Source: SYAN01 sp964406345 (GTDB lineage Bacteria; Actinomycetota; Actinomycetes; Nanopelagicales; Nanopelagicaceae). From it: DNA of 31,626 nt. Positions within the stretch are counted from its first letter, which is position 1, and the number at the start of each line of letters is the position of its first letter. Below the pieces are notes generated by a model, which worked only from the letters and a program-made list of their open reading frames with translations, was not told where the DNA came from and did no database searches. Positions 15,215 through 23,261 of this stretch are shown piece after piece. The DNA lies in NCBI GenBank assembly GCA_964406345.1, contig CAYORK010000013.1:1-31626 (forward strand), read 5' to 3'. The translations under genes were made by a program, and so were the position numbers.

Positions 15215-16158
15215 GCATCCTCGATCCACTCTATTTCGCAGTCTCATGGGTGGTGGTCACCTTCCACAATCTCTTGACGCCATTCTTCGGAACAGATAGC
15301 GGTGTCTCGTGGTCACTCGCGATCGTCGGACTCGTCATTGTGATTCGAATCCTTTTGATCCCACTCTTCGTCAAACAGATCAAGAGTCAGCGAGCACTGA
15401 CAGCGCTACAACCTCAGATGAAGGCGATCCAAAACAAGTACAAAGATGATCGCCAAAAGCAATCAGAAGAGTTGATGAAGCTCTATAAGGAACATAAGAC
15501 CAATCCTCTGGCATCTTGTTTTCCAATCCTTGCGCAGGCGCCGATCTTCTTCGCCCTATTCCAAGTTCTCAATGGCCTCGGCAAGACACCACCTCGTGGT
15601 TACGGTGTACTCGAAGGAGAGACCACACTTCTATCTTCGGCTGCGAATGCGAATTTCTTCGGCGCACCGATCTCAGAGACATTCCTTGGAACCGATAGCG
15701 CTGTGGTTCGGATCGTCACGATCTGTCTCATTGCCTTCATGTCTGCTACGACATTCACGACACAACGTCAGTTGATGGTCAAAGGAATGCCGAAGATGGA
15801 TTCCAAGAACAACATGATGTTGCAACAACAAAAGATCATGTTGTACCTCTTCCCAGTCATCTTCGCTGTCTCTGGCGTGAACTTTCCCGTCGGTGTCTTG
15901 ATCTATTGGTCGACGACGAATCTTTGGACGTGGGGTCAGCAGTATTACGTGATCAAACGAAACCCAACACCTGGTTCACCTGCATTCGAAGAGTTACAGA
16001 AGAAGAAGGCCGAGAAACTTGGAATGACAGTCGCTGAGATGGAAGCGATGAACGATCCAAAGAAGGCTAAGCCGAGTAACGGGTCAGAGAACGAGAATCC
16101 AAAGCAAGAGGGACAACGGACCCAACCCACCAAAAAGAAGAAGAAAAAGAAGAAGTAG
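15211..16158 (+). CDS. yidC: Membrane protein insertase YidC
   Basis: Oxa1/YidC insertase that places proteins in the cytoplasmic membrane with or without SecYEG. 315 residues starting MSILDPLYFAVSWVVV, with a strong GGAGG (15199-15203) 7 bases upstream. The 60KD_IMP core is seen in SWSLAIVGLVIVIRILLIP, with the hydrophilic groove Arg in that helix. A helical cytosolic hairpin (ALTALQPQMKAIQNKYKDDR) and FPVGVLIYWSTTNLWT follow. It is the short form without the large Gram-negative periplasmic domain. The C-terminus is a long polar tail ending in nine consecutive lysines, likely to contact the ribosome. Confidence 0.96.
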   Translation: MSILDPLYFAVSWVVVTFHNLLTPFFGTDSGVSWSLAIVGLVIVIRILLIPLFVKQIKSQRALTALQPQMKAIQNKYKDDRQKQSEELMKLYKEHKTNPLASCFPILAQAPIFFALFQVLNGLGKTPPRGYGVLEGETTLLSSAANANFFGAPISETFLGTDSAVVRIVTICLIAFMSATTFTTQRQLMVKGMPKMDSKNNMMLQQQKIMLYLFPVIFAVSGVNFPVGVLIYWSTTNLWTWGQQYYVIKRNPTPGSPAFEELQKKKAEKLGMTVAEMEAMNDPKKAKPSNGSENENPKQEGQRTQPTKKKKKKKK

Positions 16159-16193
16159 AAGAACCCGACAAATAGGATAAAAAGGATAATATT

Positions 16194-16688
16194 ATGTCAA
16201 CTGATGAAAAGCCCGATGAGAAAAAGTCGTTAGTAGCCCAACTCGAAGAAGAGGGCGATATTGCGGCTGATTACCTCGAGGGACTCCTCGATATTGCGGA
16301 TCTTGATGGAGATATCGAGATCACGGTCGAGAATGACCGCCCCAACCTTGTCATTGAGGGTGGGGAACTCAACCATCTGGTCGGTCGCGATGGTGAGGTT
16401 CTTGACGCACTCCAAGAGTTGACACGCCTAGCAGTCCAAACCTCCACAGGGGAACGAAGCCGCCTCATGCTCGACATTGATGGCTTTAGGGCCGAGAAGC
16501 GTGAGAACTTGGTGAAGTTAGCTGAGTCGAGTGCCGATCAAGTCAAGGAGAGCGGCAAAGCCCTCAAGCTTGAGCCGATGAATGCCTTTGAGCGGAAGAT
16601 CATCCATGACACCATCCAAAAATTGGGTCTAACCAGTGAATCTGAGGGTGAAGACCCAGATCGCTGCGTCGTCATTCAGCCAGCTTGA
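16194..16688 (+). CDS. jag: Jag/KhpB-family RNA-binding protein (KH-R3H)
   Basis: Cytosolic single-stranded nucleic acid-binding protein, linked in other Gram-positive bacteria to control of cell division and envelope mRNAs. 164 residues: an acidic N-terminus, a KH domain with GRDGEVLDALQELTRLAV (about residues 65-82), and an R3H domain with MNAFERKIIHD. The Jag_N domain of firmicute homologues is absent, as is usual in actinobacteria. The start has AAAGGATAATATT upstream. It sits 35 bases after yidC and its TGA overlaps the rsmG TTG. Confidence 0.92.
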   Translation: MSTDEKPDEKKSLVAQLEEEGDIAADYLEGLLDIADLDGDIEITVENDRPNLVIEGGELNHLVGRDGEVLDALQELTRLAVQTSTGERSRLMLDIDGFRAEKRENLVKLAESSADQVKESGKALKLEPMNAFERKIIHDTIQKLGLTSESEGEDPDRCVVIQPA

Positions 16689-17293
16689 CCGTTTCACGTG
16701 AAACACGAGCCTCCGAACTCTTTGGGGATCGGGGGCTAAAGGCGCTTCGTTACGCCGAACTCCTTTCCACGACAGCCATCGAAAGGGGTCTGATCGGTCC
16801 TAGTGAGGCGGATCGGATCTGGGAACGGCATATCGAGAACTGTTACCCCCTTTCAACCCTCTGCGACGAGGGTAAGTCCGTCGCTGATGTGGGTAGTGGC
16901 GCAGGTCTACCAGGGGTCGTCCTCGCTCTTGCTCGCCCAGACCTTCGCATAACCTTGATCGAACCCCTCAAAAGACGTGTGGAGTTCCTCAATGAGGTTG
17001 TCTCGGAGCTAGACCTCGCCATCGAAGTCGTGCAATCGAAGGCCGAAGGGGTCAAAGGAACCTTCCACCATGTCACAGCACGTGCGGTCGCCCCACTTCA
17101 ACGCCTTATCGAGAGCACCTGGCACCTCCTGGAGCCCCAAGGGTCTCTTTTGGCCATGAAGGGCGAGCGCGCAGCGGAGGAAATCCAAGAACTCTCCCCC
17201 TTACTCCTCGCTCGAGGGGTAGAGATCGAGCTCAAAGAGATCCCTTTTGCAGGCAATGTGAGCAGAATCGTGGTCGTCAAACGCAAAAAGTGA
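16685..17293 (+). CDS. rsmG: 16S rRNA m7G527 methyltransferase RsmG (GidB)
   Basis: Methylates N7 of G527 in 16S rRNA using S-adenosylmethionine; loss gives low-level streptomycin resistance in other bacteria. 202 residues with the SAM-binding motif VADVGSGAGLPGVVLALARPDL and the family motif WERHIENC near residue 47. The best start is TTG at 16685, overlapping the jag stop (TTGA). The first codons, read VSRET, lie within a parS palindrome, a recurring arrangement in bacterial origin regions. It is followed 35 bases later by parA. Confidence 0.95.
   Translation: MTVSRETRASELFGDRGLKALRYAELLSTTAIERGLIGPSEADRIWERHIENCYPLSTLCDEGKSVADVGSGAGLPGVVLALARPDLRITLIEPLKRRVEFLNEVVSELDLAIEVVQSKAEGVKGTFHHVTARAVAPLQRLIESTWHLLEPQGSLLAMKGERAAEEIQELSPLLLARGVEIELKEIPFAGNVSRIVVVKRKK
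16690..16705. promoter_or_regulatory. parS: parS centromere site 1 (within rsmG start)
   Basis: CGTTTCACGTGAAACA matches the consensus TGTTTCACGTGAAACA at 15 of 16 positions; the inner 14 bases are a perfect palindrome. It lies in the first codons of rsmG, about 1.5 kb from parB, where ParB-parS loci are expected. Confidence 0.93.
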
Positions 17294-17328
17294 ACTCAGG
17301 GTCGGAGTTGGCTGGTTAACTACACCGC

Positions 17329-18246
17329 ATGAGCGATGATTCACGTGAAACATCAACGAAGGTCGTTGGGGTCAAGCGCCTCCGTGAACCTATGCCTAAG
17401 CCCATCACTACCCGGATCTTCACAGTCGCGAACCAAAAAGGCGGGGTAGGCAAGACAACCTCAGCCGTCAATATCGCCGCCGCCCTCGCTATGGGGGGTT
17501 TGAGGACTCTTGTGATCGATCTCGATCCGCAAGGCAATGCGAGTACTGCTTTTGGCATCCCGCGCGATGACCTTCCCGGGATGTACGAAGTCATCAATCA
17601 CGACCTTCCACTCCATGAAGCCACTGTGAGGGTCAATGGATACCCACACTTGGAATGCGCACCCGCAACACAATCACTAGCAAATTCTGAAGTCGAACTC
17701 GTCTCCATGGTCGCTCGCGAATTGCGATTGAAGAAAGCGATCACGAATTTCTTGGAAAGACGAGCAAGCGATGGCGAGCGCTTCGACTACGTCATCATCG
17801 ATTGCCCACCGAGCCTCGGACTACTCACAATCAATGCGCTTGTTGCTGCTGAAGAGTTGTTGATTCCAATCCAATGTGAGTACTACTCATTGGAAGGTCT
17901 TGCACTCTTGCTTCATACAGTCTCGCTCGTCTCAGAACATCTCAATCCGCGTCTGAAGCTAACGACGATCGTCTTGACGATGTTTGATTCAAGAACTCGA
18001 CTAGCAAATGATGTCGCAGCAAGTGTGAGAGCGCATTACCCGAATGAATTGATCGATATTCCGATTCCCCGTGCTGTTCGAATCTCGGAAGCACCGTCGT
18101 ATGGACAGACAGTGATGACATATGACCCACTCTCCAATGGTGCCGCTGCATATATGGCAGTCGCCAGAGAGATCGCGATTCGAGGAACTCAAGATTTCTC
18201 ATCATCAATCAAGACATTCAATAACGAGAAGACAATCGGAGCATGA
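17329..18246 (+). CDS. parA: Chromosome partitioning ATPase ParA (Soj)
   Basis: Deviant Walker ATPase that binds DNA non-specifically and moves ParB-parS complexes to segregate origins. 305 residues, with the deviant Walker A KGGVGKTT (from residue 37), DLDPQGNAST, and the Walker B region DYVIIDCPPSLGLL. A basic N-terminal extension of about 25 residues precedes the ATPase fold. The ATG at 17329 lies just upstream of a second parS, whose codons encode SRET, as at rsmG. The TGA overlaps parB by 4 bases. Confidence 0.97.
   Translation: MSDDSRETSTKVVGVKRLREPMPKPITTRIFTVANQKGGVGKTTSAVNIAAALAMGGLRTLVIDLDPQGNASTAFGIPRDDLPGMYEVINHDLPLHEATVRVNGYPHLECAPATQSLANSEVELVSMVARELRLKKAITNFLERRASDGERFDYVIIDCPPSLGLLTINALVAAEELLIPIQCEYYSLEGLALLLHTVSLVSEHLNPRLKLTTIVLTMFDSRTRLANDVAASVRAHYPNELIDIPIPRAVRISEAPSYGQTVMTYDPLSNGAAAYMAVAREIAIRGTQDFSSSIKTFNNEKTIGA
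17337..17352. promoter_or_regulatory. parS: parS centromere site 2 (within parA start)
   Basis: TGATTCACGTGAAACA matches the parS consensus at 15 of 16 positions, with one mismatch at the third base. It lies inside the first codons of parA, about 650 bp from site 1. Confidence 0.88.
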
Positions 18247-19142
18247 TGAATCGCAAAGGTGGACTCGGTCGAAATCTAGATGCACTCATCCCACAAAGTT
18301 CCACCACCACTCGCGTTGTTGACACTTCGATGAATTCTGAATCCGTAACGAACACAGGAAGCGTCGTCGTTGCACTTCGTGACATCTCACCTAACCCAAG
18401 ACAACCTCGAGAACACTTTGATCCAACAGCACTTCAAGAGCTTGCCGATTCCATCAGGGAAGTAGGTCTCCTTCAACCACCAATCGTCCGAAAGAAGTCG
18501 TCAGGTGGATACGAACTGATCATGGGCGAACGAAGATTTCGCGCCTCGAAACTTGCTGGTCTCACTGAGATACCTGTGATCGTTCGTGAAACGAGCGATA
18601 AGGAACTTCTTCGCGAAGCCCTCATCGAGAATATCCATCGCAGTGAACTCAATGCACTCGAAGAGGCAGCCGCGTACGGTGAATTGCTCGAAGATCTCGG
18701 TGTCACCCATGACGAGTTAGCAACGAAGATCGGAAAGTCACGAGCAGCGATCACCAACACGATGCGACTTCTTCAACTCCCACTATCTGTGCAGAAGAGG
18801 TTGATCTCAGGTCAGATAAGTGCCGGCCATGCACGAGCACTCCTTGGACTTGGTAGTGAGAGCGAGATGGAGAGAGTCGCAGATCGGGTGGTTAGGGAGA
18901 ACCTCTCAGTCCGCGCACTTGAGGAGATCGTCGCCCTCTCAACTGGGCGAGAGAACAAAAGTAAGAAGAAGAGCACACCATTATCAACGACATCGTCGGT
19001 CGTTGAGTATCGAGAGTTGGCAGAGAAGTTAGAGGAGCGACTCGATACACGGGTAAGAATCGATAAGACCAAGATCACGATTGATTTCGGAGATGGACAG
19101 GATCTTCAACGGATCGTCAGAGTGATCCGGGGAGATGGTTAA
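18243..19142 (+). CDS. parB: Chromosome partitioning protein ParB (Spo0J)
   Basis: CTP-dependent DNA clamp that loads at parS and spreads to build the segregation complex. 299 residues: a short ParA-interacting N-terminus (RKGGLGRNLDALIP), the ParB/Srx CTP-binding core with GERRFR (residues 95-100) and ENIHRSELNALEEA, a helix-turn-helix around residues 155-178, and a C-terminal dimerisation region. It overlaps parA by 4 bases. Its TAA shares bases with the opposing stop of the cwlM-like gene. Confidence 0.97.
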   Translation: MMNRKGGLGRNLDALIPQSSTTTRVVDTSMNSESVTNTGSVVVALRDISPNPRQPREHFDPTALQELADSIREVGLLQPPIVRKKSSGGYELIMGERRFRASKLAGLTEIPVIVRETSDKELLREALIENIHRSELNALEEAAAYGELLEDLGVTHDELATKIGKSRAAITNTMRLLQLPLSVQKRLISGQISAGHARALLGLGSESEMERVADRVVRENLSVRALEEIVALSTGRENKSKKKSTPLSTTSSVVEYRELAEKLEERLDTRVRIDKTKITIDFGDGQDLQRIVRVIRGDG

Positions 19143-20266
19143 GGCCTGATCCCTGCTCTTCGAAGATCCTCAACTCTCAAAGTTCCGGTCTTGGCATCAT
19201 TCTCTGCATCCAAGTAGAGGCGCTGGATAGCAACGACAAGGGCCTCGGCAATCACATCCTTGAAGGAATCATCCTTGAGTCGGTCACGATCCTTCGGGTT
19301 CGAGAGATAGCCGATGTCGATTCGCACTGTTGGTGATTTCGTAAGACGTAAGAGATCCCAGCTCTTTGCATGGGTGCGGCAGTTGAGCATCTGAGTCCGC
19401 GCTGCGATCTCTCGCTGGACCAAGGTGGCAAAACGTTCGCCGATTACTGACTTGATCCCATGGATCTCATTACCGAAGTAGAAGGAAGCCACCCCTTCCG
19501 CTTTCTCATTGGGGTAGTTGTCACAATGGAGTGAGATGACGAGGTCGGCCGAGCGCTTATTGCAGAAATCGATCCGCTCTCCTTCGCTCGGTGATGAAGA
19601 GCGATCTCTCGTGAGATGGACGGTGACGCCTAACTCCTTGAGTCGGCTCTCGATTCGAAGCGCCAATTCATAGGTGAACTCTGATTCCTTGAGCTCTTCG
19701 AAGCTATGGCCAGGATTGTTCCCACCCCAACTTGGGTCCAAGATGATGACCTTCTCAAGCAGGCTAGGTCCTTTTCGGCTTCGTACTGCGTCTTCACGGA
19801 GGGCGCTCGCCGTACCGCCACTGACCGTTCGGACCAAGCGCATCAAAGCAACCACCGTGTTGGGACCACATCGACCATCAGGGTCGATGCCAACCGATCT
19901 TTGGAACTCCTTGAGCCCTGCAGAACTCTTGGCACCGAAGATGCCGTCGGCTTTACCTATGTCGAAACCCATCTCCAAGAGTTTTCGCTGCAAGGTCGCG
20001 ACATCGTCTCCTCGCATCATCGGTGATGTGAGTTCGAGGGTGCGATCACCTAATTTCCACCGCGCCTCTTCGAGCGCTTGCAAAGTCTTGGGATCACAGA
20101 CTCCAGTGACCTTCAAACCACGGTTCTGTTGAAGTGCACGAATGGCCGCTTCTACCTTGGAGTCATATGCGCTCTGTGTTGAAGGAAGTAGACCGAGCGC
20201 AACGAGATGTGAGGTGAGTGATTCGATAGCGCTTCCGCTATCTCCAAGGAGGAATCCCTCGCTCAT
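19139..20266 (-). CDS. cwlM: CwlM-like cytosolic amidase-fold protein, probably a regulatory pseudoenzyme
   Basis: 375 residues from MSEGFLLGDSGSA: two peptidoglycan-binding-like repeats (about residues 1-70 and 75-145, the second with GDDVATLQRKLLEMGF), then an Amidase_3 fold from about residue 170. No signal peptide is visible. The first zinc ligand, normally His in DPGHGG, is Trp180 here (DPSWGG). The catalytic Glu is replaced by Asp317 (RIDIGYLSNP); His247 and Glu194/196 remain. Position between trxA and parB, and motifs such as GVASFYFGN and WDLLRLT, match mycobacterial CwlM, an intracellular regulator of MurA controlled by PknB. A regulatory role here is inferred. The frame extends 29 codons upstream (20353) into trxA but is unlikely to be used. 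Confidence 0.85.
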   Translation of the reverse strand: MSEGFLLGDSGSAIESLTSHLVALGLLPSTQSAYDSKVEAAIRALQQNRGLKVTGVCDPKTLQALEEARWKLGDRTLELTSPMMRGDDVATLQRKLLEMGFDIGKADGIFGAKSSAGLKEFQRSVGIDPDGRCGPNTVVALMRLVRTVSGGTASALREDAVRSRKGPSLLEKVIILDPSWGGNNPGHSFEELKESEFTYELALRIESRLKELGVTVHLTRDRSSSPSEGERIDFCNKRSADLVISLHCDNYPNEKAEGVASFYFGNEIHGIKSVIGERFATLVQREIAARTQMLNCRTHAKSWDLLRLTKSPTVRIDIGYLSNPKDRDRLKDDSFKDVIAEALVVAIQRLYLDAENDAKTGTLRVEDLRRAGIRP

Positions 20267-20300
20267 CACCCGATGCTCGCTCGCGCCGCCACCTGATCGT

Positions 20301-20624
20301 CTACTTGATGAACTCTTCGAGTTCGCGAAGCAAGACGGGCTTTGGTTTTGCACCGATGATGTTCTTCACGACTTCCCCACCTTGGAAGACGCTCATCGTA
20401 GGGATGGAGCTGACGCCATACTTCATCGCCAGCGCAGGCTCTTCATCTGTGTTGAGCTTCACGATCTTCACCTTTGTGCCATATTCATCGGAGATCTCTT
20501 CAAGGATGGGACCCACAGCGCGGCAAGGACCACACCACTCTGCCCAGAAATCAACGACGACAGGGAGCGGGTTCTTCAAGACCAATGAATCGAAATTCGC
20601 TGAAGTTACTTTCTCGGTTGCCAT
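20301..20624 (-). CDS. trxA: Thioredoxin
   Basis: Cytosolic thiol-disulfide reductant that recycles ribonucleotide reductase and peroxiredoxins. 107 residues with the WCGPC active site (Cys31, Cys34), the cis-Pro in SSIPTMSVF, and the usual FQGGEVV ending strand. GGAGAAGAAGC precedes the ATG. It lies 67 bases downstream of trxB, its reductase, in the same direction. The spacer holds a weak CTCTC/GAGAG stem but no convincing promoter. Confidence 0.97.
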   Translation of the reverse strand: MATEKVTSANFDSLVLKNPLPVVVDFWAEWCGPCRAVGPILEEISDEYGTKVKIVKLNTDEEPALAMKYGVSSIPTMSVFQGGEVVKNIIGAKPKPVLLRELEEFIK

Positions 20625-20691
20625 CGCTTCTTCTCCTTCTCTCGTTTTCGTGATCTTTCAATTCTCTCTTTAGGAGAGTTTAGTGACTCAA

Positions 20692-21657
20692 TCAATGACC
20701 CTGTAGGAATCTCTCAGCATCAAGGGCTGCTTGGCATCCTGATCCAGCAGCGGTGATCGCTTGTCTGTAGGTATGGTCAACGAGGTCACCACAAGCGAAG
20801 ACTCCTTTGAGATTGGTCTTCGTAGAGCGCCCTTCGACCTTCACATAACCCTCATTGTCGAGATCGACTTGGCCTTTGACGAGTTCGCTTCGAGGAAGGT
20901 GACCGATGGCGACGAAGAGACCGGTGAAGTCCTTCGTACTCTCCTCACCCGTCACTGTGTTTCGAAGCTTCAAACCGGTCATCTTCTCGCTTCCCAAGAC
21001 ATCGATCACCTCTGTGTTCCAGATGAAATCGATCTTCGGATTCGCCTTCGCCCTATCGATCATGATCTTCGAAGCACGAAGTGCATCTCGACGATGGATG
21101 ATCGATACCTTCGATGCGAATTTGGTGAGGAAGTTCGCTTCCTCCATCGCGGAGTCACCACCACCAACGACAGCGATCTCTTGATCTCGGAAGAAGAAAC
21201 CATCGCACGTCGCACACCAAGAGACACCACGTCCAGAGAGACGCTTCTCATTCTCCAACCCGATCTCCTTATAGGCCGATCCCATTGCAAGGATGACACT
21301 CTTGGCCTTCGTGACCTTTCCAGAGCCATCTGTGACGCTCTTGATCTCACTTGTAAGGTCCATTGCGACGATGTCATCTGTGACGATCTCGGTATCAAAA
21401 CGGAGCGCTTGATTACGCATCTCTTCCATCAACTCAGGTCCCATGATCCCTTTTCGAAAACCTGGGAAGTTCTCGACCTCGGTAGTGTTCATCAGCGCAC
21501 CACCTGCAGTCACTGAACCCTCGTAGAGAAGTGGTGAGAGTTGCGCTCGGGCGGTATAGATGGCAGCGGTATATCCAGCTGGTCCAGAACCGACGATCAC
21601 AACCTCACGGATCGCATCATTGATTTCACTCATTGAATTCGAAACCCCTTCACTCAT
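20692..21657 (-). CDS. trxB: Thioredoxin reductase (NADPH)
   Basis: FAD-dependent enzyme that reduces thioredoxin with NADPH. 321 residues: the FAD-binding GSGPAG (residues 23-28), the redox-active CATC (Cys148, Cys151), NADPH-binding VVGGGDSAMEEA, and the C-terminal FAD motif GVFACGDLVD. The ATG at 21657 overlaps the murJ stop (ATGA), favouring this start. A second ATG 8 codons later (21633) is also possible. In mycobacteria sigM and its anti-sigma gene lie between murJ and trxB; here they are absent. Confidence 0.96.
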   Translation of the reverse strand: MSEGVSNSMSEINDAIREVVIVGSGPAGYTAAIYTARAQLSPLLYEGSVTAGGALMNTTEVENFPGFRKGIMGPELMEEMRNQALRFDTEIVTDDIVAMDLTSEIKSVTDGSGKVTKAKSVILAMGSAYKEIGLENEKRLSGRGVSWCATCDGFFFRDQEIAVVGGGDSAMEEANFLTKFASKVSIIHRRDALRASKIMIDRAKANPKIDFIWNTEVIDVLGSEKMTGLKLRNTVTGEESTKDFTGLFVAIGHLPRSELVKGQVDLDNEGYVKVEGRSTKTNLKGVFACGDLVDHTYRQAITAAGSGCQAALDAERFLQGH

Positions 21658-23261
21658 CGCTTGCCTTTGAGAACTATTCCAACGGCTTCATTCACTTCAG
21701 TGACGCCAAGGCGTCGTGTGACCTTGATGTAGGAAAGACTCGTCAGGAGAAGAACCACGATGAGATAGAGGGTATTCCCCCATCGAGATTCGACCAGATC
21801 TCCGGTCGCCAATTGCCCCATTATGGCAAGGAAACCAAGGATGGTCGCTGAGATCGCGGCTAATTTCAGGTAAAGCGAGAGATAACCCCGATGTGAGAAG
21901 TGCAGGATGTAAGGCCGCACCAAGGAGAAGCTGACATAGAGGCCGACGATGTAACTCAATGTGAAGGAGGCCGCGATACCGATCGTCTTCCACTCGATCG
22001 GAAGGAGCAGATAGGAAAGGAGCGAGAAGATGGTCGCGATCGCGTTGATGACGAGATTGCTGAAGGCTTGAGATCGAGTGTTCTCGAATGCGTTGAGGGT
22101 TCGAATGAAGATGGTGTTGAGTGCCAAAGGAAGGAGAGCGAGTGAGAATGCCGCCAAGACTCGCCCTATGAATCTCGCGTCATCCTCGGAGATACCAAAG
22201 AAGACCGCGCGACCAACTGACTCCCCGAAGAAGAGGAAGAAGAAGGTTGCAGGGATTGCGACTATTCCAACGAGACGAAGCGCTCGTTGCATCTCCTCCC
22301 TCACGCCTTCGATCGCGCTCTCTTGAACGAGTCGACTCAAGGTAGGCAAGATCGCAGTCGTAACGGAGATGGTGAATATCGAGTGCGGTAGAAGAAAGAT
22401 CAGATACGCATTCTGATACGGGGTGAAGCCGAGACCCTCTGCTAACCCAAGGAGACTCGCTTCCTTACTGATGCGGGTCGTGAGATTGACTGTGATCAAG
22501 AATCCGATTTGAGTGATCAATGTATAGACCAAGGTCCATCCTGCGAGGCGGATTGACTTACCTAAACCAAAACCGCGCCATTTGAAGTCGGCACGAATCT
22601 GTAGTCGGAAGGATCGAATCACAGGAAGGAGAACGAGGGATTGAGCGATGATTCCGAGAGTCGCAGAGAGACCCAAGAGTTGAACTTGAGAATCCGAGAT
22701 GTTGCCGATGGATAGATCCGGGTATTGGAAGAGGAAAATGGCGAAGATGGTGATGACGACGAGATTGTTGAGGATCGGTGCCCACATCATGGGCGCGAAG
22801 GAACCGCGAGAGTTAGCGATCTGGCCAAGGAGAGCGAAGAGGCCATAGAAGAGGATCTGCGGTAGACAGAAGAGCATGAAGATAAGGGTTATCTCCGCCT
22901 CTCTCCCATCGAAGGTCGGTGCATAGAGCTGGACCAAGAGCGGAGCGAGCAGGATTGCGATAGTTGTGATGACCAACAATGTAGAGATCACGAGCGTGAC
23001 CAGCTTGGAGATGAAGGCACTCCCACCATCGTGATCCTTCATCGCTCTCACGATCTGCGGAAGGAAAACGGCGCTGAGTGCACCACCGATGATCAGGTTA
23101 TAGACGATGTTCGGCATCGTGTTTCCGACGTTGTATGTATCACCCAGCAGAGTCGTTCCTAGGAGGGCGACGATGATGACGTTCCGGACGAATCCTGTGA
23201 TCCGCGAGAGAAGTGTCCCTGCTGCCATGACGAGCGAGGAGCGAATCAGGGAGTCACTCAT
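21654..23261 (-). CDS. murJ: Lipid II flippase MurJ (MviN family)
   Basis: Moves lipid II across the cytoplasmic membrane for peptidoglycan synthesis. 535 residues from MSDSLIRSSLVMAAGTLLSRITGFVRN, the classic MurJ N-terminus with its conserved Arg residues. Many further hydrophobic helices follow, consistent with about 14 transmembrane segments of the MOP fold. The ATG overlaps the DUF6049 stop by 4 bases. The open frame continues 36 codons upstream but resembles no MurJ. It lacks the long pseudokinase C-terminus of mycobacterial MviN, ending soon after the last helix. Confidence 0.95.
   Translation of the reverse strand: MSDSLIRSSLVMAAGTLLSRITGFVRNVIIVALLGTTLLGDTYNVGNTMPNIVYNLIIGGALSAVFLPQIVRAMKDHDGGSAFISKLVTLVISTLLVITTIAILLAPLLVQLYAPTFDGREAEITLIFMLFCLPQILFYGLFALLGQIANSRGSFAPMMWAPILNNLVVITIFAIFLFQYPDLSIGNISDSQVQLLGLSATLGIIAQSLVLLPVIRSFRLQIRADFKWRGFGLGKSIRLAGWTLVYTLITQIGFLITVNLTTRISKEASLLGLAEGLGFTPYQNAYLIFLLPHSIFTISVTTAILPTLSRLVQESAIEGVREEMQRALRLVGIVAIPATFFFLFFGESVGRAVFFGISEDDARFIGRVLAAFSLALLPLALNTIFIRTLNAFENTRSQAFSNLVINAIATIFSLLSYLLLPIEWKTIGIAASFTLSYIVGLYVSFSLVRPYILHFSHRGYLSLYLKLAAISATILGFLAIMGQLATGDLVESRWGNTLYLIVVLLLTSLSYIKVTRRLGVTEVNEAVGIVLKGKR

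Noticed and set aside
20761..21516. 251-codon plus-strand open frame
   Set aside because: It lies wholly antisense to trxB, is rich in Arg/Asp/Leu as expected of a shadow frame, and shows no recognisable motif.
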